From Leptodontidium sp. MPI-SDFR-AT-0119 (taxonomy: Eukaryota; Ascomycota; Leotiomycetes; Helotiales; Leptodontidiaceae), in contig JAHLEZ010000010.1 in the NCBI GenBank assembly GCA_020726505.1, forward strand, positions 682,001 through 746,000: a DNA stretch of 64,000 nt. The letters run 5' to 3'. The notes beneath the pieces are model-generated. The model worked only from the letters and a program-made list of their open reading frames with translations, had not been told where the DNA came from and did no database searches. The translations under genes were made by a program, and so were the position numbers. This document shows positions 33,308 to 44,057 of the stretch, piece after piece. Each line of letters begins with the position of its first letter. Position 1 is the stretch's first letter.

Positions 33308-34722
33308 TCACTGATCATGATCCTCATCCTTCCCAGGCCACAAAATCTCCCTCTTCCACACAGCTCTAACATGCGTACAGCCCACAAACAACCAAACCGC
33401 AACCAGCACAATTGTCATCCCACTAGCCACCCACTTAACACCCTCACTCACCAACGCATCTCCAATCTGAATAGTAGCAATCGTAAAGCCCACATTCGGG
33501 AACACAAACGCCCACCACACGAGATGGAAACTCATGCCCTCCCTACTAAATGCCCCGTGGACGACGCTCACCAGCGCGATGCAGAAGAACCAGAAGGCTG
33601 TCGCCCAGAGGAAGATGGCTGTGGAGAGAGCGATGATGCGGAACACGTCAGCGATGATCTCGGGGTGTGTGATGCCCGAGATGGTGCTGTAGGAGGGGTA
33701 GATGAGGTGCAGGTCCGAGGAGATGCCTAGGAGAGCGAGGCTGGTGAAAGATGGTGGGCCCACGGCGATGAACATGCCTGGTCTTGTGTTGGGGCTGGGG
33801 AGACCGTCTGTCATGAGACGACGAAGGTAGGCGCTATACATAAAGGTAGCTATGAGCATGCCTAAGCCTTGGAACGTGATGCCTGCTACTAAAATAGGGA
33901 GAGCATGGTCTGGAGGCTGGGTCTTGCCCATGAGTGAAGCGAGAGTGCCGCATAACATGATCGGGAAGACGGGCAGGATCCAAGCTGGTGTCATGGATTG
34001 GATCGTCAAGGGTTTGCCGGTAAAGAGGAAGAAGTACTGTCCTACTGCGACGCAGAATGTCATGGCGGCGTACATCCAGAACAGCACCCGCATGGTGACT
34101 ATGAGCCAAGGACCACATCTCGGAACACCGTGTATCTGTATCTGGGACAAGATGTTGGACACTGATATCCAGAACGTCGCGAGGAATAGAGACTCGGTGG
34201 GATGAGATAGGGATTTCTTCAGTGTTTTCGGGAAGAGGATGAAGCGGGTTGCAATGATAGAGCAGAAGCAGATGAAGAGGACGAGATCGAAGATAAATAT
34301 GATCTCACTGATCGTATCCAGCCCGCGGAATCGATGTGGTGTTTGTGCCAGAACCAATCCAATTCCGCCAGTTGACTTTCTCCCAGTCAGCATAACGCCC
34401 TTCCGCCACAAGAAGTCTTGATTGTCGTTACCATAGTACATGCAAACCAGGCCAGTGTAAAATGGTGTATCCTATCCCGTATTCCCATGTCCCCATGCAA
34501 TGTTCCCGTCCTCCTACTCGTTTGCAGAGTCCCCCTCTGTCCTTCCAGCGAATTCGTCGAGTATCTCCTCCTCGTCGACTCCTTCCTCGACACCGATCTC
34601 GGCCCCGTCGGCATATTCGTCTGTCTCCCAGGCGGCATATGGAATCGTGTCTGCTGCATCTCTGGCAATGTTGTTTGTCTTGCAGAGACCATCTCGACTC
34701 TAGCCATGTCCTGGTGAGGCAT
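33308..34722 (-). CDS. TDT-family C4-dicarboxylate/malate-type transporter
   Basis: Two exons (34722-34432 and 34375-33308) give 452 residues. The first exon is a hydrophilic N-terminus (rich in Arg, Thr, Gln) ending in HFTLAWFACTM; the 56-nt intron (GTAACG donor, GCTGAC branch) joins it to STGGIGLVLAQTPHRF. The resulting MSTGGIG next to an aromatic helix is the signature of the tellurite-resistance/dicarboxylate transporter family that includes fission yeast Mae1 and the sulfite pump Ssu1. Nine or ten hydrophobic segments follow (for example ISEIIFIFDLVLFICFCSII and VWWAFVFPNVGFTIATIQIG). The C-terminus is charged (WPGKDEDHDQ). It should sit in the plasma membrane moving malate, other C4 acids or sulfite; the motif does not decide which. 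Mae1-like is my best guess. Confidence 0.88.
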
Positions 34723-35380
34723 GCTCTGGCTTCCCTCCCGGGTCAGAGGACCTAGATAACAATCAATTGGGGAGGAGTTTGTAGCAACAGGATAGAAATG
34801 ACAGAGGTTGTCGGCCCCAAGACAACATATCGCATCATCGACATCATCTCAAGTCCTGGTAAGATGGTGGTGTACAGTCCAGAACTGACCGTTGGGAAAC
34901 GATAAGGAGAGAATCCCTGCTAGCACAAGGCTTATGACATAAGGCGAGGCCGATGAACTGCGTGAATGTCAACATGCCGATCTGTGAATTGTACAGTAGA
35001 ATATAAGCATGAAGCGAACCTGTAACCGGGACTAATTGGTTTTATAGGATTCGATGTCGATGGTTGAGTCTCGATTGTTAATGGTCAAGCCTTGTGACAG
35101 GGGTTGAAAGACCTCGAAGACCTCGCTTCTTGAGACGACGCATCTCACCATCAGTCAACAACTTCTCCACAGAGTAAATTTTTCGAACTTTTGATATGAT
35201 TCCCCCAAAGAAAATTCAAGGCTTCAAAGGATACTATGTCCGAAAAGTGGCAGAAATGTTGTTACGATCACAACTTTTCTCCTCCAGTCCATGCCGGGGT
35301 TTCATAACTTCTTCATCTCTCTTGTTGGGTGCAAGATTTATGACCCTCTTAGTTATTTTCACATCTTCTATCCCCGATAT
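34723..35380. other. Intergenic, no gene seen
   Basis: This is the upstream region of the TDT transporter gene and the 3' flank of the UNC-93-like gene. Nothing was recognised. Confidence 0.4.
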
Positions 35381-36941
35381 TTACTTCACAGTCACAGTAC
35401 CAGCTAATTTCTCATCGTTTCCTCCCTGAACCACATCCTCAACCACTTGTCCATCCACAATCCCCTCCAAAGTAACCATGTTAGTATCCTTCATCCAAAA
35501 CATCACAATTGGCAACAAGAACACCGGGCCAACAGCCTGCACAAACCAACTACTCCCAAACATAAATTCCTTCGAAATAGCATAATAATCCAACGCATAC
35601 GCAATGATATACGCCGCAGATGACCAGAACGTGAACATGGAGATGTACACCGAGAGGACCTTGGGGTCATTCGACAAGGCGCCGAAGAACCATAGCAGGA
35701 ATGTCCCGAGACAGCCGTCCATATAGCCGTATGAGATGTAGAGGATAGCGCGTGGGGCGTAGCCTGGAGTGAAAACATCGTACCGCTCTGACTCCGGGAG
35801 GCCGGTGACGGTTTCGACCATGGCGAAATAGCCACCGATCCAGACGGCGTTGCAGAGGATGAAGATGAATACTATCCCGGCATATGCTCTGTTCCGTCTC
35901 TTCATGGGGAGCTTGTCGGTGATGAGGGCCATTGTCCAGCCTGAGAGGATCTGAACAGCTGCCGAGAGGAAAGAGTTGAGTGCTCTGCCTCGGACCGTGA
36001 AAGTGGGCGAGTTGAATCTGTTGTTCTGGTATACGTTGTAATAGTAATAACCAAATGAATAGGGCCAAACGAGTGTGATCCATGGGCTTCCTTTGAGAAT
36101 CTTCCAACAGTCGACAACTTGCTGCTTGAAAGTCAACTGAGATGGGAGTGTGACTCTCGTCCCATCTTCGCGGACCATTCTATCCATCGGCCAGAGGATG
36201 AGAGCAGTGCAAGCACCAAGAAGCATCATGATGAACAGTCCAATGTAAGTCCCATCCGTGACAGTCGAATTATTGTGCAATCCCGCGTTCCAATTCTGGC
36301 CGATTGGAATGGCCGAACCAACCATCGTCCCAATCTGATAAACAGAGTAGAAAATAGCCACGTAGAGACCTTTATTGTCTTCAGTAGCGTATGCAGTAAT
36401 CCCAGTTCTCTCCGCAGTCCATAGGAACGCAGCTGATAAGCCGTTCCACGCCCCAGCAAAGATGACGAAAGATTCGTTTCCGGTATGGTTGAAACACCAC
36501 AGACTGGCAGCGTAGACGGCATACCCAATCCCGCCAAAGCACAGGGTGTAGCGAATACCGAAGTAGTTCAGACATGGAGGAGCGATGAGTGCGAAGAATG
36601 CGAAGACGGCGTAGAGTGCGATGCTGGCCATGTCTGCGAGATAGGCTGTCACCTGTCCAGCTCCACCAAGTGCACTCAATACATGATACATGCCGACAGT
36701 CAGGAAGATGACCATACCAAGCATGGCGACTTGAATACGAGGGTGGGTGTAGGCGAAGATAGTAACACCACAAGCATGGTAACTTTTGGGCAGCTGTGCA
36801 AGAAAATGGTGAGTAAGATTCATGAGTGGATTGGGAATTCGCAGAACTTACTTGTGCTGATCCTGGAATGATCATTGAGGCGGAATCTTCGTCGGCATGA
36901 AGCTTTCCAGCCCCAATTAGAGCTGGCGATGCATTCTCCAT
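35381..36941 (-). CDS. UNC-93-like major facilitator superfamily protein
   Basis: Two exons (36941-36852 and 36793-35381) give 500 residues; exon 1 encodes exactly MENASPALIG to PGSAQ and the GTAAGT/CACAG intron joins it to LPKSYHACGVTIF. About eleven or twelve hydrophobic helices follow, beginning with RIQVAMLGMVIFLTVGMYHV. UNC-93-type features are GGAGQ after helix 1, PPCLNYFGIRYTLCFGGIGY, GLSAAFLWTAERTGITAYA and GLYVAIFYSVYQIGTMVGSA. Two N-glycosylation sequons lie in HNNSTVTDGTYIG. A cytosolic loop holds LPSQLTFKQQVVDCWKIL. The fungal members are common, mostly uncharacterised, and probably plasma-membrane or vacuolar. The substrate is unknown. Two minus-strand transporter genes stand side by side here (this one and the TDT carrier), each with its own promoter space. 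Confidence 0.88.
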
Positions 36942-38025
36942 TGTAAGAGCTAGAAGAATTTTGTGGGTTCTGAGAATCCGCAGAATAGATTTAGAGAGTT
37001 GAGAGAGAAGTTCGTCGCTTCAACCAGCTCTGGTCAAAACCAAAATCATAAAACCATGTACTTTGTACTCTACTATATTGCCACTTCTCAGCTGAAAGCT
37101 TATCTATGGATCAATTGAATGGTGATGGATATACTCCACTGCTGGACCGGTTTGGACGATAAAGCTTCGATGCAAGATTAAGCAGGTTGCACCCTGACCC
37201 AAAGCCCGGGGACAAAATTAGACAATAGTAGTCCAAGAGCATCTTTATTTGCCTATTAGAACTCACGTTCGAAAAGGTCCACCTTCTCGTCCCCGGGTAA
37301 GGATACATGTTGCCGCCGTCACCTTCCCAAAGTGAATAGAAGTCGATTGAGGCATGCGGTATTGTCAAGCTCGATATACGAAGACAGAGCTCACCACGTC
37401 ACAGAGGCTCTATTCTCTACTAAAAAGTTACCAAAAGCTTATCTCATAGAACAAGGAGCCATTTGATTGCATGTTTGCATGTTTCGGGATTTGCGCCGGC
37501 CCCGAGATCCTTGCGTAAGTGGGATTGCCAGGTTTAGAGCACAGATAAGCAGTAGCAAGACCTAGAATCCGTACCCTATTCATTGATCTGCAAATTGAGG
37601 GAGTAGTCCGATCCTCAACTTTTTGATCGCTAGAGTGGGAGAGCTCGGGGCCAGATAGCGGAGAGAAAAAGGGGAAGATTCGGGCTAAATGTCTAAGCGA
37701 GCCTCCCACTCTCCTTATCTCAAAAACTTCTGCAGTACCATTCGTAGTACTCCACTCACTGTCTTTAAATCCCATTCTTGAGGTGGCACTTTGAAAATAG
37801 CAGAAAATACTATTTGTGCTTCACGAGTAGCGGACATGATTCTTTGTCTGCACAGAATACTGGTCCAGAGATGACTTAATGGAAGCATTTTCCTAAGCGA
37901 TATCAACACCAACTCCGAACATTCAACTCGCGAACTAGCCAAGAAACGAGACCTTCACGGATTGCAGCGCTCTTTTCTCTCCTCTGGTCTACACATCCAT
38001 TTCAAACATGAGACCTTCCCACAGC
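36942..38025. other. Intergenic, no gene seen
   Basis: This is the upstream region of the UNC-93-like gene and the 3' flank of the MDR reductase gene. Short frames only, without features. Confidence 0.4.
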
Positions 38026-39157
38026 TCAGATATCTGCAACTTTCAACACTGCCTTCCCAAAATTATCTCCTTTCAGCATCCCCACCAACCCATCGGCAGA
38101 GTTATCAATACCATCAGTAACCTCCATCTGAACCGTGATCTCTCCGCTCTTGATCCATTTCTGTACGTTAGTCTGATGTTCTTCTCTGTACTTTGGCCCG
38201 AAGTCCGGGTCAAAGACAAGGAAGCCTCTGATTCGAAGTCGCTTGCCAACCACCAGAGGCATGTTATTGATGCCGTGAGTTTCTCCTTCCTTCTTGCTAG
38301 TTTGCGAAACGCTCCCACAAGAAACTGTTTCTCGTCAAAACTCATATCCTTCGTTACGTAAAATGTGAGCGGGGCTTACCGATTCTGGCAAAAGTAGAAG
38401 CAGTGGCAAGAGCGGCATCCAATTGCTCACCCCCAACATTATCATAATAGATATCCAAACCCTCCCTCCCCAGTTCTCCCAGAATTCTCTTCAAAGCCCC
38501 TTCAGCGTCTTCAGTCTTATAATTGAAGCCCCCATCGAAACACAACTTCTTTTTGATGAAGTCCAATTTCTTCTGACTGCCTACACTCCCGATAACCTTC
38601 AAGCCCTCTCTCTTTGCCAGCTGTCCAACAATCTGGCCTACAGCACCGCTAGCAGCCGAAATGAAAATAACCTCTCCCTTCTTCGGCTGGCCGATCTCAT
38701 AGAAGCTTGAATAAGCAGTCAAGCCACTCATCCCCAACGCACCGAGGAAGATCTTCGTATCCAGCCCGAGAGGATTACTTAGGATACTCAGACCACCAGC
38801 TGGCTCCTCTTTATCAGCGCGAGTTTTATCGACCGTTTGATACTCAGAGAACTTCGCGTAGCCGATGACAACGTCACCTTTCTTGAAGCGGGGGTTGTCG
38901 GATGATACGACGGTGCTGATGGCATTGTTATCGAGTGGCTCGTTGACTTTGTACCCGGAGATATAGCCCGATCCAGCTGGACGCATTCGTCCTCTCTGGT
39001 AGGGGTCATAGGAGATGTAGTTCAGCTTTAGAATCAAGCCTCCTGGTGGTGGGGGAGCCAAAATGTCGAATTCTGATGATGTAATGACGAGGTCTTGACC
39101 TGGGACCGGGAGACCAACTGGATTTTTGGCCAGGACAAGAGATTTTGATTGTACCAT
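38026..39157 (-). CDS. Medium-chain (MDR) NADP-dependent alkenal / prostaglandin-reductase-type oxidoreductase
   Basis: Two exons (39157-38380 and 38324-38026) give 358 residues starting MVQSKSLVLAKNPVGLP; an in-frame ATG at 39235 would add 26 residues, but 358 matches the family length. Diagnostic segments are LKLNYISYDPYQRGRM near residue 48, FLGALGMSGLTAYSSFYEIG near 145, the Rossmann motif ISAASGAVGQIVGQLAK near 173, and IYYDNVGGEQLDAAL near 236. The intron (GTAAGC donor) rebuilds ARIVSCGSVSQTSKKEG. This zinc-free MDR branch reduces the C=C bond of alpha,beta-unsaturated aldehydes and ketones with NADPH, usually for detoxification in the cytosol. The exact substrate is not predictable. 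An antisense frame over exon 1 is a shadow. Confidence 0.9.
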
Positions 39158-41781
39158 TTCGAGGGAGGTAGGTACTTTGTGAAACGGTCCTGTTGAGGAA
39201 TTGGCGGAGTGGGTTTTGTCTGGGCAATTTTTCAAGGTTTCGTGGTAGGTTAGGTGCGAGACTGTTAACGGAAGGTGGTAGCAAAGTACTTATGAGGAAA
39301 TGGTGCAAGTGCCGAAGTCCCGGGCCTCTGGACGAACTACCTAGGCAAGTGAATGAGAGTTTCCAGAAAAAGTAATCATGAATCTCAACTCTCAGGATTC
39401 ATAAGCATCCTCGATTGTAACTAATATAATCTCGGGGCGCTTAAAGGCGGGGGCGGGGTACTGAAAGTTGCATAATTGATTGGCGGGACGAACCTGCAGT
39501 GGTGGCACGTGAAGGGGGAACATAGGATAACGAGACCTCGATTTGACGTTTAGGGGTAGGATTTGAGCGGTCATTATATTCATGTTGGACCTGTATGTGG
39601 CGAAATGTCGAGAATACAATGACGATGGTAAACGTACTCTGGTCCAGCAGACAACGGTGCCACTTGTTGAGCCTGTAAGAGATGTTAGAAAATAGAGTTA
39701 CGGGCTTTGTCTTGCATAAATCCAAGACGCAGTCGAGAAGTAAGCCACGCATATGAAGCATTGAAGATTGAGAGGAGGCAACTTACCTCGAAAGTCGAAC
39801 ATGATGTTGAGTAAACACTGCGATGTCCTAATATCGTATCCTCCCTATCGGGATCAAGCTGTCTATTCGAAATGCGTCCCATTCCCTCTTCTGCTAGTAT
39901 GTTCTAACACAGATTGCTTACATATTGATCAAGTCCTCAGCTAATAGCTTTCCCACCAGGCCATCTCAAAGGCTCTCTCCAACCGGCTGTGGCTTCAATA
40001 TTCGTCCATTCATCACCACACGCCAAACCATCCAACCTCCAAATATTTCACCTCGGTACTGAACAACCTGCACGCAGAAATCGGTACCATACCACAATTT
40101 CCAATCCTAGCCAAGAACATAACGTTATACAACGAAAGGTTAAAATAAGCATTCATAAAAGTCGTTAACAATGCTATTGGCCCGAAAGGGGTTATGTTGT
40201 TCCGGGTATGATCCGGTCCTCTACTCACATGTCTTCTGAAACAACTAACAAGACGAAGGAACATAACCACCACAGCTGCTTCCTCCCTCTGCTCAACCTG
40301 AGTACTAATTTTAATCTGAAGCGTATTATTTTGGGCAATCCATTAGTGGCACTAGCGATACTCAAGCATTACTTAAAGGCTGGACTAGCGGTACAAGTTG
40401 AGTCAGAGAGCGGAGTGAAGAGGATGTCGGCGGCACGGATCTGATGTGGAATCTAACCAGTTCGCTGGTTGTCGTAGGGATTAAAGATATGAAGCTTCGG
40501 GAGAAATGCCATGAGACTTGATAAATAGACAGTTGGAGGATTTGGTTTGGGAAATTTCGAGCCGAGAGAGTGGAAGGTGCATGGAGAGAAGGATACAAGT
40601 AACGCGTAGTAGGCTTGATCGTAGTGGAAATGAACAGCAACCTTGGCCGTGTTTATAAGTTCGCCAAAAGCTTTATCGGCACAGACAATCCAGTGACAGC
40701 GATGAAAACCTTTGAAGGGGCGGAAAAGAAGGCAACACTGCGTTTACCTCTCTTTTCTGGCTCCTGCTTGGGCCGGGAGAAGGTCCATCAACGCACCTAA
40801 GAAGAAACCCGAAAAAATAGCATGCATTAAAGTAACTCAGCCTTTCACAATTTTGCTCAAAATTCAAAGGTGATACATAGAACGTTAACGTAACCGGGAA
40901 ACTTTGCTTAAACAAAATCACAAGAGAAGGTGGAACACAAAAGAAATGGCTGTACAAGGATCCTCCACCATAGTCCAGAGCAGCATGATAGTCTTTAGCA
41001 AAACAGGAAGACGGCACAATGGAGGATGGATTTCGAATTTGTAGATGCCTCGCTTCTCGGGTCGAATACGAAAAGAAAGCGGGCCGGATGTGGGAATTCG
41101 GCAAAGGCCAAAATACTTCCCCTCAGCCGTGCATGTTGAAGGCTGTGGTACCAGCAGGCCAGAGAGCTTAACACTTTATGCATTTGCACGAGCATTTCCT
41201 TTGTGCCAGGCGCTGTCCGGATGTCCGACTTAGAAATCAATGACGGATGTCCGCAGTGCGATATGCAACAAGACGCTAACAATTCTCGAAATTGGCTCGT
41301 GAAATGTTGCTTTGTCTCCCGCCAACGTCGAAAAGCTACCGTCTTCGCATGACGTGCATATCTGCGATCTGCAACAAAGGCATGGCCAGAGAACAGACTC
41401 GACGGCTGACTAGAGTTTGCGGGAGAGCCGGGACACGAAAATGGATCAAAGGTTTAGAAAGACGAGTTGTACAGAGGTAGGCAGAGGCAGTCCTACCTTA
41501 GAGGGCGGAGCTTTCCCCAATTCTCTAGATAATGTAGACTTAGGGGAAAGTAGCTTCACAATTGGCAAGCAATACACCAGAAGCTCGTAATTAATATCAT
41601 TCGTCAACTCACCAGCGCCGAGCGAGTTTCTAGATGTACACCACCAGCTATGCAGACACGATCAGAGGTAGGACGTAGCCCAAACAAGAATACAGCAGTC
41701 CCAGCCTCTCTTGGCTAAGGACGAAAGAGTAGAGTGATGGAGGTGTGACGGGAGGAGAAAGAATTGGGTATTGGGTCGAAA
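39158..41781. other. Intergenic, 2.6 kb, no supported gene
   Basis: It lies between the MDR reductase start and the TIM17 stop. Only short, feature-free frames on both strands were found. It is the longest gene-free stretch in the left two thirds of the window; no AT-rich or repeat character is obvious. Confidence 0.45.
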
Positions 41782-42491
41782 TTATGCAACGGCTGGGAAA
41801 CCAGTACCGCCAGTCTCTGCCGGTGGGGGAGGTTGTGGTACCTAGAGAAGTTAGCCCGAGTCGAAGAAGGCAAGAAAGGCGATTGAAACATACCTCTAGT
41901 CGAGTATTTTCGGCCATCATTCTCTGAAATCCAATTCCTACACCCTCAATAACTGCCAGCAAACAAGCACATCCTATAGCTGAGTTTCTTGCAGCCTTGT
42001 ATCCTCCACGAACAGCAAGAGCACCTCCAGTAAAGAATCCTGCAATGACTATCTGACTGTTAGCCCTTCATCCCGAATATCACAGCTCAATTCCAAGGAT
42101 CCGGGCACGTACTGGCATTGTATGGATCCTCCTTCTTTCTTATTCCCTTAACTGCACAATCGAATGTTGAGAACAGTCCTCCCCAAACTCCAAAGTTGCC
42201 TCCCAACACAGGTGCTCGCGCCTTGATTGCTGTAAGGGCACCGATCCGTCTCTCTCCGTAAGGTGAATTTCGAAACCCTTTTACACCGTGCCACACTGCT
42301 CCTCCTATTGCCTGTGTTTGGAAGTGTCAGCTTGATGCATCTGGATAGGGGAAGTAGGTCGTCGCAACCCCGGAAGGTTGAAATAGACACCACAGAACCG
42401 GCAGAAGGGAATCTTTGCATACCCCCATACAGAACGCTCCTCCAAAATCATTCAATGCCACCCAAGGACAGGGGTCTCGTGTGTGATCCAT
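41782..42491 (-). CDS. TIM17: Mitochondrial inner-membrane import translocase subunit Tim17
   Basis: Four exons (42491-42423, 42311-42113, 42048-41894, 41841-41782) join in frame to 160 residues, too fragmented for a single long frame. Exon 1 is [20 protein letters not shown] plus CMG; exon 2 [17 protein letters not shown] then [20 protein letters not shown] and [14 protein letters not shown]; exon 3 [20 protein letters not shown] and [13 protein letters not shown]; exon 4 [19 protein letters not shown]. These are near-diagnostic for Tim17, the channel-lining subunit of the TIM23 complex that imports presequence proteins across the inner membrane. The N-terminal acidic Asp residues, the two conserved Cys (C8 in DPCPW and C in FDCAVKG) and four membrane helices are present. 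All introns have GT-AG borders. Confidence 0.95.
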
Positions 42492-44057
42492 CTTCTATAA
42501 TGTCTGTAAAGAATCGCCTGCGCAGTCCCAGTCCCGAAAACCTTCCGTAAATCGTCGCTGAGAAAGAAATTGAGCCGTATGGTATATTACAGAGAATGGA
42601 GTGAACACTTCGCAATTGGACGGCTCGAGGTTGGGGTTGGGTTGATGCTGTTGGCTTGCTGGTGTTGAACCTTTTTCGCCGGACATCGCAAGAGACATTG
42701 GACGCTAAGAAATTTTGGAGCTAACGCGACCTATCACGTGTCAGGCCTCACTATCGGAACGTGACTTCGCGATAAGACACTTCTCAGCTTCTGCTCTAAC
42801 CTCCTGCTTCCAAAGAACCACTTGCCCAGCCTCTACAGCAGGTGCTCAGACTTCTATCCCCCGTCGGTATCATCTTCCAGTGACTGTCCCAATCATTTTT
42901 GCCAACTCGGATATCGGCTCCGATGGGAACAAATGCTCTGAGATTGATCTGTCATCCGCCATGCTACATGGCCATCTTCTAGCTGCGGATCATTGCAGTT
43001 GGCTGCACGCAACAGACGAAACTCGAGATCCTTCTCAAGCTTTGATACCTTCTCGATAACTCTCATCAGCCAATGAATCTCACATCAGCAAAGCTTGTTT
43101 GACCATGGCGGTCGATTGGTGTTCGTCCGAACCCCCTGAGCACGTTGTTTCGAGTCCAGCCAAATGATTCCAGATGAAACCCATCAGGGGATGAAGGATG
43201 AAATAGGCGCTGCAACACCAACCGCCCCTCATGACGATGCAAGTCTGCTCGATATCAGAACAGATAAAGATATGTGCCATTCCTCGTCGTGGATCGCATT
43301 CATCTCCCGGATGGCTGTGTATGCGCAGCATAATATTTTCTGTTGTTCAATGCGGTTTGCTTCATGCGATCTTTAGCGAGATGGCTCGAAGGGATACAAC
43401 CTCATGTTTCGTCCCCAAGCCGGCTACCTCGGCCGTCTAGCGGAGGGGGATCGTCTCAGACCTCTCGTATCCATCCTATCCTATCTCTTCCCCTGTCTTG
43501 CCTAATGTGATGCATAATCAGTAACAACTCGCGTCACAGTTTGTGGCCCTTTGGGTCAGGCTTTGCAGGCCCAGTTCATTTCCTCGCATTATCCTTCCTC
43601 TGTTGTTCGTGGGATGCCTTTGCTCGCTTCTACTTTGCCGTCATTTTTCGTTCCTGCGTCTACCCCCTCGAAACTGAAACCTCCGCAATAGGTCATTCGA
43701 AGCACCGAGGCTGAAAAGAGGGGCGCGAGGGACCACGATGAGAGGCCTGGTAGTCTTTGTGGATGTTTTAAGAGTGATCAACGGTAGGGTATTGACGCCG
43801 AATTCATTTCCTTCTCCAGAAGGGCTCGTTGGATATAAGTTCTTCTCTGCCCCCAGCCAAGTCTTCCTCCCTTATCGATCTTTTCGACCTACATTCTTTG
43901 GTGCGTGCTTGTCACATTCTTTTTGACTGACCTATTATTCATTCTCTTCTTCGACTGTGTCGCTCATTTTTTGTTTCTACGCACTACTTTCATACCAGGC
44001 CGGACCATCGATAGATCAAGATACCAACTTCTCGCTTTAACCTCGATATCTCACAAT
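42492..44057. promoter_or_regulatory. Divergent intergenic region, TIM17 and secreted-protein gene
   Basis: TIM17 leaves to the left and the secreted protein gene to the right from this 1.57 kb. A GGATATAAG-like TATA motif near 43831 is followed by a pyrimidine-rich stretch to 44050, fitting a strong promoter and a 5' leader for the secreted-protein gene. No other gene is supported here. Confidence 0.4.

Noticed and set aside
33128..33730. 200-codon plus-strand frame
   Set aside because: It lies antisense to the TDT transporter, whose protein motifs are clear; a shadow frame.
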